DNA from: a virus
IMG/VR virus record: IMGVR_UViG_3300011115_000168
Location: 1 to 62,227 of that record
Strand: one strand, 5' to 3'
Length of the DNA: 62,227 nt
The position numbers and the translations under genes are program-made. Under the pieces are notes generated by a model, which worked only from the letters and a program-made list of their open reading frames with translations, had not been told where the DNA came from and did not search any database. Of the stretch, positions 54,211 to 61,502 are shown piece after piece (position 1 is the first letter of the stretch; every line of letters starts with the position of its first letter).

Positions 54211-54768
54211 TTAGGAAACAGTCTTCAGCCTGTTGGCGTACCACACCAACTTACCAAGGTCTTCGCTTGTGTCGCCTTTGAGTCCTGCTCGGCTAGAGTA
54301 CTTCAGCACATTGCCCTTGAGATACCCACGAAACTCCTCAGGGGTTAGCTTCGCTTGGATGTAGTCAATGGTCTCGATACCCCCTGCGGTGTAGTGCGGA
54401 GGATGGTTAACCATGTCTACATTTGCCTCAGGCTCTTCCATCGTGATGGGCAAGAGTGAATCCTCAAGAACCTTCTTCAATGCGCGGTTACTCAAAGTGG
54501 TTTCAAGGATGGGCGCATTGGATGTTTGTACCTCTATCAAGCGTGGCTTAGATTTCGTCCCACCCTTGGATGGGGTCTTAGTTATGCCAGTCATCTTGCG
54601 CGCCTGTGCGATAAGCATGTAAACATACTTGTCTGTGCATTTGAACTGCGCGGCAAGTGTTTTCACATCAGGCTTTTCCCCGTTGTGTAGCATTTGCCCA
54701 ATCACGCGCACCTTGTCGTGCATCGCGCCCCACTTACCCCTCTTCAACTTCGGTTTAGTTACTGTCAT
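54211..54768 (-). CDS. HTH-DUF3310 fusion protein, 185 aa
   Basis: C-terminal part (about residues 118-183): VNHPPHYTAGGIETIDYIQA, KLTPEEFRGYLKGNVLKYSS, RAGLKGDTSEDLGKLVWYAN. This is the DUF3310 (SaV-like, related to T7 gp1.7 nucleotide kinase) pattern of HPxHY, E-x-I-D, GN-x-x-K-Y-x-x-R and D-L-x-K-x-x-W-Y. N-terminal part: PDVKTLAAQFKCTDKYVYML (about 33-55) is a helix-turn-helix. Fusion of a DNA-binding head to DUF3310 is not the common form. It may couple DNA contact to nucleotide metabolism. Followed by a strong terminator. Confidence 0.83.
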   Translation of the reverse strand: MTVTKPKLKRGKWGAMHDKVRVIGQMLHNGEKPDVKTLAAQFKCTDKYVYMLIAQARKMTGITKTPSKGGTKSKPRLIEVQTSNAPILETTLSNRALKKVLEDSLLPITMEEPEANVDMVNHPPHYTAGGIETIDYIQAKLTPEEFRGYLKGNVLKYSSRAGLKGDTSEDLGKLVWYANRLKTVS

Positions 54769-54961
54769 GTGCCTTCTCCTTCTTTAGATGGCGTTTTACT
54801 GAAACGATGCCAGCGGATTCTGACCTCGCTGTCAACATAGAGTCTGCTAGCTGATACGCGCGGCGTGGTATGTCCTCGTCATAAACTCCTTTCATCAAAA
54901 GACCCACCATTGCAAGCCCCGCATGGACTTCTCGCAGTTGCTCTAAATCTTGTTCATTCAT
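54755..54961 (-). CDS. Small helical protein with ADSMLTAR motif, 68 aa
   Basis: MNEQDLEQLREVHAGLAMVG, then LLMKGVYDEDIPRRAYQLAD and SMLTARSESAGIVSVKRHLK. The A-Y-x-L-A-D-S-M-L-x-A-R segment matches the tail motif of the protein at 51128 and, loosely, at 50937. Overlaps neighbours on both sides (14 and 4 bases). Function unknown. Confidence 0.78.
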   Translation of the reverse strand: MNEQDLEQLREVHAGLAMVGLLMKGVYDEDIPRRAYQLADSMLTARSESAGIVSVKRHLKKEKAHDSN

Positions 54962-55263
54962 TCGGTTCCCTTTGTAAAAAACGCAGACATCAATTCGCGC
55001 AAGTCACCGACATTGTGTTCATCAACCACGAACGCAATGCCATGGTTTTTACGGATGTCCTCTAAGTTTTTCTCTTGTAACGCTGTGGTCTTGCCACCAT
55101 TCGCTTTGCACTCAAGACCAATGAATCGCCCGCGATAGCAAACAAGGAAGTCAGGCACACCGCTACTGCCATATCCACCTGTAGCGGGCATGGCGTAGTA
55201 CGCACCCAACTCCTTGAGTACCTTCTTAACTTTGTCCTTAACCTTGCGCTCGGGCGTTAGCAT
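54958..55263 (-). CDS. VRR-NUC nuclease, 101 aa
   Basis: Residues 29-63 (GGYGSSGVPDFLVCYRGRFI, GLECKANGGKTTALQ) carry the VRR-NUC/PD-(D/E)XK site: Gly-x-Pro-Asp38, Glu51-x-Lys53, and Gln63. Phage VRR-NUC proteins are structure-specific nucleases, often regarded as Holliday-junction resolvase-like. It would resolve branched DNA before packaging. All key residues present. ATGA-type overlaps with neighbours. Confidence 0.92.
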   Translation of the reverse strand: MLTPERKVKDKVKKVLKELGAYYAMPATGGYGSSGVPDFLVCYRGRFIGLECKANGGKTTALQEKNLEDIRKNHGIAFVVDEHNVGDLRELMSAFFTKGTE

Positions 55264-56162
55264 GGTGTCACCACATAGGTATGGTCGTAGTGAGTCGGGC
55301 GCGTGTCGTAGAAGAACACAGCATCAAGTGAATCGTTGTACTCATCAGCAATAGGTAGTCCACAATGCATGGAATGCCCGCCGTTCTCATAGACTGCTTT
55401 GGTCATGGTCATAAACGCAATCAGGTTAGGGTAATCCTCTATGGACTTGTAACGCTTGAAGTCCTCAACCATCTCCACTTTGGTTTCATCCCTATCAGTC
55501 GGAAGCATCCGCATCTTGCCAATGAGATAGTCGCCAAACTCGTCCACGCCAATCATGTAGAAAGGGTTTCGGAAAAACGCATCGGCCTTTTCATCTTTCA
55601 TACGCTTGATGCTATCAGCTTTATCACATTTGTCAAGTATATTTTTACATTCACTTCGGTCAAGCGATAGCCCTCGACTATCGATTTCGCCATGCAAGTA
55701 GTGGGCAAGTAAGGCATGAACAGAATTGCTGCTCAGACTAACTTCCTTATTGGAATCTCCTAGCGAACGCCTAAGGTAGCGTACCGGCGCACCAAGCATT
55801 TTTATCTTGCGCTCAATCATTACTGCTGCTGTTGGGATGACTTTTTTAGCCTTCAGCACACCCATCAACGATGACAGCTTTGTGCTATGAATAGTCTCTT
55901 TGTCAGCCCTGTCTGAGCCGCGCTCCTTCATGTAGTAAGGCGAGCGCCATGTGTACTCCAGCACACCTTCGGGGTTCTTGGTGCAGTTAGCCTTACCCAC
56001 GGCGATGCCGTATTGGTTGCACATCAACCACCCCGTGTTGGTACGCCGCGCCACGCGCAAGCCATGCTTGAATACAATCTCACGCACCAGTGGGAACGCA
56101 GGTGATTCGGTCAACTCGCGTCTTATCGTGCTGTCCTCAAAGCCATCAAGAAATAATGTCAT
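55257..56162 (-). CDS. Hypothetical early protein, 301 aa
   Basis: I do not recognise this protein. Begins MTLFLDGFEDSTIRRELTES. It has beta-rich parts (RRTNTGWLMCNQYGIAVGKA, LEYTWRSPYYMKE), a helical centre (LSSNSVHALLAHYLHGEIDS) and an acidic/aromatic end (EYNDSLDAVFFYDTRPTHYD). No catalytic motif. Codon use resembles its neighbours. It overlaps the VRR-NUC gene by seven bases and the upstream gene by four. With the 324-aa protein at 56506 it forms a pair of large unknown early proteins. Confidence 0.75.
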   Translation of the reverse strand: MTLFLDGFEDSTIRRELTESPAFPLVREIVFKHGLRVARRTNTGWLMCNQYGIAVGKANCTKNPEGVLEYTWRSPYYMKERGSDRADKETIHSTKLSSLMGVLKAKKVIPTAAVMIERKIKMLGAPVRYLRRSLGDSNKEVSLSSNSVHALLAHYLHGEIDSRGLSLDRSECKNILDKCDKADSIKRMKDEKADAFFRNPFYMIGVDEFGDYLIGKMRMLPTDRDETKVEMVEDFKRYKSIEDYPNLIAFMTMTKAVYENGGHSMHCGLPIADEYNDSLDAVFFYDTRPTHYDHTYVVTPC

Positions 56163-56503
56163 GCTTGTTCTCCTTTAGATTTCAATTCCGCTTCTGCTTT
56201 TCGTTTGTTGTACCACCACAGCCATGTGGTTTCATCTTTATCCTCCAGTGCTTCTTCTAATGCGGAAGCTACATTCCTCTGCAAGTCAATTAGTTGGTCG
56301 TAACGCATCACTTGAAAATCTTCTCCATCACTGTAATGTCGTTTCTTAGCCGCTTTCCATACTTGCTTCCAACCTTCATCCCAGTCGGTCATATCAAACC
56401 ATCCTAGGTAGCCATACACCCCCTCCTCTAGACCAATCATGTAGAACCGCACATGACCATTTTTGTGTGGGATTCCTTCTCTATTCATCCAATCTTTTTC
56501 CAT
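56159..56503 (-). CDS. Hypothetical 114-aa protein
   Basis: Start at 56503 (MEKDWMNREGIPHKNGHVRF) is chosen because GGAGTATGAGC gives eight-base spacing; an ATG six bases upstream is too near that site. Sequence is rich in Trp and acidic (GYLGWFDMTDWDEGWKQVWK) with a Lys-rich end (TWLWWYNKRKAEAELKSKGE, QA). The G-E-Q-A tail comes from the next gene's ribosome-binding site. Function unknown. Confidence 0.75.
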   Translation of the reverse strand: MEKDWMNREGIPHKNGHVRFYMIGLEEGVYGYLGWFDMTDWDEGWKQVWKAAKKRHYSDGEDFQVMRYDQLIDLQRNVASALEEALEDKDETTWLWWYNKRKAEAELKSKGEQA

Positions 56504-56505
56504 GC

Positions 56506-57480
56506 TCATACTCCATGTCCGTATTGTTTAACTTCAGTGCCATCAACCATCAACGTGTAGCCCCACACGCTAGGCGGGTACACCTTGCCCATCTCATAGG
56601 TAACAGTCTTGAATGTGCTTGCGTTCTCCTTGTAGATTTGATGGCACAACTTAGCCTTCATCGAATCAAACACCGCAACCCCATCCTTGTGGTGATGCCA
56701 TGACGATGGGTTTCTAATCCTCCATCTGAAGTCACGGTCTAGGCCAAACGCATAGAGAGCCATCGCATCAAGTGGCGCGGAAGACTTCATTGCCTCAGCA
56801 AGCATTAAGATTTCATCAGGTAATTTATGTTCTATCTCATTCTCAAGATAGATAGTCTTAGCTGTGTCCAACCATGATTCAAGAGTCATCGCCTTGCACA
56901 TGGTCTCAGTTACTGTAAAGAAGTCTTTGTGGTTAGCCATCAGATTTCTAGACGCTTTCCTGTTGACATGCTTACCGATGATGGTGATGTCCTTCGTAGG
57001 CTTCATGGTCTTGATGTCCACCCGCATCCCGTGGTGTATGGGATAGAACTTACGCCCTCCCTTAAACACCATCCCACCCCGCCGTGAGTCGTTATGGAAG
57101 TACCCGTAACTCACATCGCTAAGAAACTGCCGCGCACCTTGGGGGTAGCTACTTGATGTGAACTCAAAGGTGTTGTCCGAACGCACAACGCCCATCTCAT
57201 GGGGCTTGTGAACCCACAGATAGTTTTGCCCGTTGGACGAGTCATAGTAAATATTCTTACCCTGATTCGTGAACTCAGCGGCTTCCTCAAGCGTGATGGG
57301 TAGTTGGGAGTAAGTCCATCCATACATAACTCTGAAGATGGTCTCGCCGTTCTCCTCCTCAGCTAAGAAGTACTTAGTGTTCTGTCGGCGACCCATGGTC
57401 GGGAACCGATTGGTGCTGCCCCGATATGGCTTCTCGGACAGGCTGATTCGTTTCAGTCGCGCATAACTTAGCTGTATCAT
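56506..57480 (-). CDS. Hypothetical early protein, 324 aa
   Basis: Start at 57480 (MIQLSYARLKRISLSEKPYR) is chosen for CGAAAGGAAGCAAG. Sequence has strands and helices without a motif I know: TKYFLAEEENGETIFRVMYG, KFYPIHHGMRVDIKTMKPTK, and an end VYPPSVWGYTLMVDGTEVKQ. Another feature is the many aromatic residues and a HHH cluster (WHHHKDGVAVF). It may be a phage-specific enzyme or binding protein. Starts inside the 3' end of the gene at 57374-57709. Confidence 0.75.
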   Translation of the reverse strand: MIQLSYARLKRISLSEKPYRGSTNRFPTMGRRQNTKYFLAEEENGETIFRVMYGWTYSQLPITLEEAAEFTNQGKNIYYDSSNGQNYLWVHKPHEMGVVRSDNTFEFTSSSYPQGARQFLSDVSYGYFHNDSRRGGMVFKGGRKFYPIHHGMRVDIKTMKPTKDITIIGKHVNRKASRNLMANHKDFFTVTETMCKAMTLESWLDTAKTIYLENEIEHKLPDEILMLAEAMKSSAPLDAMALYAFGLDRDFRWRIRNPSSWHHHKDGVAVFDSMKAKLCHQIYKENASTFKTVTYEMGKVYPPSVWGYTLMVDGTEVKQYGHGV

Positions 57481-57709
57481 CTTGCTTCCTTTCGTTAATA
57501 ATTTCATCTAGCGTTGTCAACACATCGCGCCACAGGCGTGCTGAATGTGTTTGGTCACGGGACTCCAACGCATCTAGGGCATGCATGTGGGCAAAGGCTC
57601 CGTATCGGTGTAGCAACTCCTCAGCCACCTGACGCGAGAACCTCATCCTTGATTGGGGGTGCGCCTCCCATACAACGTCCCCTCCTGCTATTGAAATCCT
57701 AATCGTCAT
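57374..57709 (-). CDS. Hypothetical 111-aa protein, long overlap with next gene
   Basis: ATG at 57709 overlaps the stop of the VWA gene (11 bases). MTIRISIAGGDVVWEAHPQS, RMRFSRQVAEELLHRYGAFA, then helices and a polar tail (NQPVREAISGQHQSVPDHGS, PTEH). The last 35 residues lie in another frame of the gene starting at 57480, an unusually long overlap of 107 bases; the tail may be unselected. Function unknown. Confidence 0.68.
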   Translation of the reverse strand: MTIRISIAGGDVVWEAHPQSRMRFSRQVAEELLHRYGAFAHMHALDALESRDQTHSARLWRDVLTTLDEIINERKQDDTAKLCATETNQPVREAISGQHQSVPDHGSPTEH

Positions 57710-59003
57710 AGCTGACCATGACTTTCTTGCCCAATGGAGGGTTGAACGATTTGCATTGGGTCACCATCCACAGGGTTGGGCTGAAGATGTTCCACTTCAC
57801 GTTGTCCTCGACATACCCGTCTGTGAACACAATCACGCAGTCCGCGCTGAGGCGTTCCTTGTTTATGTACTCACTGACACATGAGACGTTAGTTCCACCG
57901 CCGCCTTCGGGCTTGAGCATGGATGCAATGCCGGTGTAGTCACCGGAAAACTCCTGCGTCCCCGCCACTTCAGCGTCCCACCAAATGATGGTCACCTTCT
58001 CAGGTGAAGCCACCTCGCAAATTGAGACCAGTTCTGTAGCAAACTCGTTCAACTCCTTCTCGCCTATTGAGCCAGAAGTATCAATAGCCACGATAACCCC
58101 GCCGATAGTCTCGTTGTCCATGCTTGGCAGATAGATGTCATTAGCCATGTGACGCTTGTTCATGCGCCGCCATGTGTACTCGTCCTTACCACGCACCGAT
58201 GCAGACACGAACTCGCGCAACTCATCGCGCCAATCTACCTTGGGCTCCAACATGTCGGAGATGGCTCGGGGCATCTTGCCACCCATGCGCCCTGCAAGGA
58301 TGCCGCCTTCGCGCAATGCTCTATCAATCTCCTCGTTCAAGTCCTTGCGTTCCTCATGGGACAGCTTGCTGATGTCGATGATGTCGTGCTCATCTGCGTT
58401 AGACAAGTCATAGGTCTTGCCGTTAACAGTCACCGATTCCCATTCATCTTGACTATCACCCTCACCATTTTGCGTCCCACCTTGGGATGGGTCGTTACCT
58501 TGCCCACCGCCTGACCCGCCCTGCCCCTTACCCTTGCACTTAGGCTTCGCGTGTTTCTTCAGATAGTTGTACACCTCACGCATCGACCAATCGTGGAACA
58601 TGGGGTCATAAACACCCCCATCCGGCAACTCGACCAAGCGTTCGTGTGAGTTATTAACTGTCCCATCGATACAGGTGATGATGTCGTTCACCACAAAGTC
58701 AGCGGCAAGGTTTGCCATCTGACGGTTCTCCTTGAACATGGGTACACCGAAGATGGTCTGCTTGAGGGCAATGTGTAGGTTCTCGTGAAGTACCAACCCA
58801 CGCAGTTGTGGTTCCTTAGTTATCTGCTCAATGAACTTGCGCCCGTACCGCTTGTTCACCCCATCGGTGTATGCGGTAGGACAGTTGTCAATGACCGCAC
58901 TCGTACCCATCAGCATCACGCCCGAGTAGAGCGCAGTCTGTGGGTGCTTGAACATGGTCATGTGAGCCCGCTTGATGCGGGCGGTCTGTGCGTCTCGTAA
59001 CAT
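57699..59003 (-). CDS. VWA / metallopeptidase-like protein (MoxR partner), 434 aa
   Basis: N-terminal zinc-site-like part: LRGLVLHENLHIALKQTIFG gives His73-Glu74-x-x-His77. A Gly/Lys-rich linker (about 155-185) follows, then acidic helices. The VWA domain (about 300-434) has VIVAIDTSGSIGEKELNE (Asp308-x-Ser310-x-Ser312), Thr371 (GGGGTNVSC) and CVIVFTDGYVED (Asp395): a complete MIDAS metal site. This matches the DUF2201-type pairing of a metallopeptidase-like part with a VWA-like part that goes with MoxR-type ATPases, as found at 59238-60374. The pair probably remodels or cuts a protein target. Its stop overlaps the next gene. Confidence 0.88.
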   Translation of the reverse strand: MLRDAQTARIKRAHMTMFKHPQTALYSGVMLMGTSAVIDNCPTAYTDGVNKRYGRKFIEQITKEPQLRGLVLHENLHIALKQTIFGVPMFKENRQMANLAADFVVNDIITCIDGTVNNSHERLVELPDGGVYDPMFHDWSMREVYNYLKKHAKPKCKGKGQGGSGGGQGNDPSQGGTQNGEGDSQDEWESVTVNGKTYDLSNADEHDIIDISKLSHEERKDLNEEIDRALREGGILAGRMGGKMPRAISDMLEPKVDWRDELREFVSASVRGKDEYTWRRMNKRHMANDIYLPSMDNETIGGVIVAIDTSGSIGEKELNEFATELVSICEVASPEKVTIIWWDAEVAGTQEFSGDYTGIASMLKPEGGGGTNVSCVSEYINKERLSADCVIVFTDGYVEDNVKWNIFSPTLWMVTQCKSFNPPLGKKVMVSYDD

Positions 59004-59191
59004 TATTTAATCTCCTCAAAGATAAAAGCCTTGCCATCGTCCACAAGTCGGACTTCCTTCTTGTAGAGCCTACGCAGATGATGGATAGTCATGTAACTAA
59101 ACATCCGCAACTCCTCACACACCTTGACCCATAGCATCGTCATCACGATTGCCCACGCGCCAAGGAACATCTCAGCCATACTGAACTCCAT
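59003..59191 (-). CDS. Small membrane protein between AAA and VWA genes, 62 aa
   Basis: MEFSMAEMFLGAWAIVMTML then WVKVCEELRMFSYMTIHHLR and RLYKKEVRLVDDGKAFIFEE. One membrane helix (about residues 8-24) and a basic cytoplasmic part. Strong AGGAGG before the start. Its stop shares a base with the VWA gene's start, so the two are coupled; it could anchor the VWA/AAA machine to the membrane. Placed after a terminator (59203-59231). Confidence 0.75.
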   Translation of the reverse strand: MEFSMAEMFLGAWAIVMTMLWVKVCEELRMFSYMTIHHLRRLYKKEVRLVDDGKAFIFEEIK

Positions 59192-59202
59192 AGAACCTCC
59201 TG

Positions 59203-59231
59203 AAAAAATAGAACCCCACCCATCGGTGGGG
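59203..59231 (-). terminator. Terminator / attenuator inside the AAA-VWA operon
   Basis: CCCCACC-GATG-GGTGGGG then TTCTATTTTTT on the minus strand: a perfect seven-base-pair stem with a T-rich end, six bases after the ATPase stop. The stem and its flank resemble the leader hairpin at 1375-1390 (same GATG loop). It would lower expression of the membrane and VWA genes relative to the ATPase. Confidence 0.8.
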
Positions 59232-59237
59232 AGTTAG

Positions 59238-60374
59238 TTAGAACAAGTCGTGATTGTTCTTAGCCCACTCAGCGATCTTGAGATTGTTCCGCGCCAACTT
59301 CACGGACTTGGCTGTCCGCATCATCATGGTGAAGAACACACCTTGAATCTCGTTGGACGGAATGCGCTCAACATACTCCATGAACTTAGACAGTTGGTCT
59401 TGCGTCTCCAACACATCTACTGCTTGAAACATAATCATCAACTGCGCGCTGATGTCCTTAGCCACCTCGATGGTTGACGGCGCTTTGATGATGTCTTTCA
59501 CATCGGTTAAGGATTTCTCCAACGCCATGAACGCCGCCATGTCGCCCGCCGCGCTGTGACCAATCGTGCCTGACAACGCAGCTTGCGTACCATGCTCACC
59601 AATCGCATCACGGTAACGCACGATGACATCGCACTTCGCCAATGAGCGCGGAGACACAAAGGACAACGCGCTCTTGTTGGGTTGAAAGATATATGGATTA
59701 TCTTTCTGTGCATCGCCTTCTTTGTACGATGCCAAGCTCCGTGGGAACATAGCAACGAACGCACGAACCACGCGAGAGATGCCGTTCTCAGTCGCCCACT
59801 CAAGCCACTCGTTCGGGGTCGGCTTTGCCATCTGCAAGATACACACACGATTGCCCGCATGAGAAAGCATCGAGTCACCTACGCCATCGCTTGCATTGTT
59901 AGATGTTGCAATGACAATGGACTTCCGCTTGTTCTTCAAGTCCTCAGGCAGAGGCACATCGCCCACCATACGCTCAAGCATGAGTCGCGTAAAGATGATT
60001 TGCAAAAGCTTGGGTGCTTTCATAAACTCATCAAGCATGATGACCTTAGGCTTACCATTGTGGATGTCGAACAGGCTCGACACGTAATACTCCAACTGCT
60101 GAGTCGCATGGTTGGGGATGGTCATGCCGATGTCCGACATGTCCTTGACGGGGCAATCAACATAGATGTAGTCGTACTTGTCGCCTTCGATGGATGTGCC
60201 ATCGCGCGGTGAACGCCAGCTATCCCCGTTATCCATGGCAATCATAGACAACAGCGAGGTCTTGCCACAACCGGGCTCACTTTGCACGACTACAGTTAGT
60301 TCCTCACCGATGAGTGGGATGATTTTCCGCAATTCCTTGATGGACACGGTTTGGGTGAAACTGATTTTGGACAT
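59238..60374 (-). CDS. MoxR-type AAA+ ATPase, 378 aa
   Basis: Walker A VVVQSEPGCGKTSLLS (Gly35-Cys-Gly-Lys38-Thr39), Walker B KVIMLDEFMKAP (Asp115-Glu116), sensor 1 SIVIATSNN (Asn159), and an Arg-rich section around residue 180-200. The overall order, size and the VWA partner downstream fit the MoxR branch of AAA+ proteins. MoxR ATPases, together with VWA proteins, act as chaperones in assembling or activating target complexes. In the window it starts the module after the 60449-61384 gene. AAAGAAAG stands for the ribosome-binding site. Confidence 0.88.
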   Translation of the reverse strand: MSKISFTQTVSIKELRKIIPLIGEELTVVVQSEPGCGKTSLLSMIAMDNGDSWRSPRDGTSIEGDKYDYIYVDCPVKDMSDIGMTIPNHATQQLEYYVSSLFDIHNGKPKVIMLDEFMKAPKLLQIIFTRLMLERMVGDVPLPEDLKNKRKSIVIATSNNASDGVGDSMLSHAGNRVCILQMAKPTPNEWLEWATENGISRVVRAFVAMFPRSLASYKEGDAQKDNPYIFQPNKSALSFVSPRSLAKCDVIVRYRDAIGEHGTQAALSGTIGHSAAGDMAAFMALEKSLTDVKDIIKAPSTIEVAKDISAQLMIMFQAVDVLETQDQLSKFMEYVERIPSNEIQGVFFTMMMRTAKSVKLARNNLKIAEWAKNNHDLF

Positions 60375-60408
60375 GATATAAACTTTCTTTAACTATGGTT
60401 GAACTGAT

Positions 60409-60434
60409 GGCATTAGTACTTAATGCCGTTTTTG
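60409..60434 (+). terminator. Hairpin with a T-tract on the plus strand, upstream of the ATPase gene
   Basis: GGCATTA-GTACT-TAATGCC followed by GTTTTT on the plus strand. The genes here run the other way, so it could stop antisense transcripts, act as a stem in the minus-strand leader of the ATPase, or be an operator. No plus-strand gene ends nearby. Confidence 0.4.
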
Positions 60435-60448
60435 ACTACTTGCTTTAC

Positions 60449-61384
60449 CTATACGCATTGAAACGCACCGAACTTCGAGAGAATGCTGTCCACATCCCCC
60501 TTCACATTCGCGCGCACAGCGTCACTATCGCGGATTAACTCCGCATCCACGCCCGTGAGGGCAACTTCCAATGAGGCGCGGGCTTCCTCCAATTCCGCAT
60601 TGCCTGTCAGGTTGAACTGCTTAAACGACTCGCACATCTCCTTTGCCTTTTGGATAGTGCTGTCATAAATCTTGCGCTTCTTAACCTTGGTCTCCCCTGT
60701 GTTGTCATCCACACCCATGTCCTCCACGCCACAGCAATGGCTGATGGATTTCATAACCTCAATGAACCTTGATTGCTGCTCCACCATAACGTGGGACACT
60801 ATCTGCTCCGCTTGCTTGCTGTATGTGGTGAACAAATCCTCAGCGATGTCAGACGCAATCCCGCAACGCCAATCACTCATCGGCACTTCGGACACGAACA
60901 GCTTGATGTCGAACCGATGCTCCAACTGCTCCTTGGGCGGGTAGTCTGTGCGATTGAACATGTCGCCCATGCCCGCTGCATTGAACGCCATGTTGGACAC
61001 GATGCCATCGTAGTCAGCGAGAAACTCGGCCTTCAGCAAAGCAAATTGCGTCTCATGCTCGTGGTACTCCTTCATAAAGACGGGCATGTCCACAGAGGGC
61101 AGGAGATGGTTGCCCTTATTCCACGGGTACGTCCTACGCTGAAGCCAGTTATATACTGTCTGCCGATAGTTCGCCAAGGCTTTGTGCTTGGGATGGTCTG
61201 CCAACAGATGCTTAACATACCGGCCAGCGTTCTTACTAGCATGCTTTGCCGTAGTAACTTCATTACTGATAACTCTGTCCTGCTTGGTAGCTGACCACAC
61301 ATTGATGTCTACGCACACAAGCACAGCCGATGATGCAAGGCTGATGAGGTGCTGAGGCTTTTGCAATTCCATTTGATTCTCCAT
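60449..61384 (-). CDS. Unknown 311-aa protein upstream of the MoxR ATPase (DUF3150-like)
   Basis: Begins MENQMELQKPQHLISLASSA, then VLVCVDINVWSATKQDRVIS, a polar helix (AKHASKNAGRYVKHLLADHP), QTVYNWLQRRTYPWNKGNHL, and long amphipathic helices (KEYHEHETQFALLKAEFLAD, then KIYDSTIQKAKEMCESFKQF). The start and helix pattern are like proteins that precede MoxR ATPases in other phages; I think of DUF3150, but cannot confirm. Since it is first in the operon and coupled to AAA/VWA, it may be the substrate adaptor or target. Its leader has the hairpin at 61397-61410 and promoter at 61456-61484. Confidence 0.75.
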   Translation of the reverse strand: MENQMELQKPQHLISLASSAVLVCVDINVWSATKQDRVISNEVTTAKHASKNAGRYVKHLLADHPKHKALANYRQTVYNWLQRRTYPWNKGNHLLPSVDMPVFMKEYHEHETQFALLKAEFLADYDGIVSNMAFNAAGMGDMFNRTDYPPKEQLEHRFDIKLFVSEVPMSDWRCGIASDIAEDLFTTYSKQAEQIVSHVMVEQQSRFIEVMKSISHCCGVEDMGVDDNTGETKVKKRKIYDSTIQKAKEMCESFKQFNLTGNAELEEARASLEVALTGVDAELIRDSDAVRANVKGDVDSILSKFGAFQCV

Positions 61385-61396
61385 TCGTTTAACAAA

Positions 61397-61410
61397 CCAC
61401 GTTACCGTGG
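61397..61410 (-). promoter_or_regulatory. Leader hairpin CCACG-GTAA-CGTGG
   Basis: A five-base-pair stem with a GTAA loop (a GNRA-type cap in RNA), 46 bases downstream of the -10 of the promoter at 61456-61484 and 13 bases before the start of the 311-aa gene. It is the third member of the CCACG/CGTGG hairpin set. Confidence 0.6.
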
Positions 61411-61455
61411 GACACTAAGTCGGGCCGCGCTAAGGATGCTTTCCGACTTGCTTTG

Positions 61456-61484
61456 AGTATAACACAACTTGACCTTTGAGTCAA
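61456..61484 (-). promoter_or_regulatory. Strong leftward sigma70-type promoter of the AAA-VWA operon
   Basis: TTGACT (61484-61479), 17 bases, TATACT (61461-61456): five of six matches in each box. As at 1438-1466, the -35 box is half of TTGAC-N6-GTCAA (TTGAC-TCAAAG-GTCAA), and AGCC precedes it in both. One regulator may therefore control both early promoters. Confidence 0.85.
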
Positions 61485-61502
61485 GGCTCTTGGGTAACTT
61501 TC

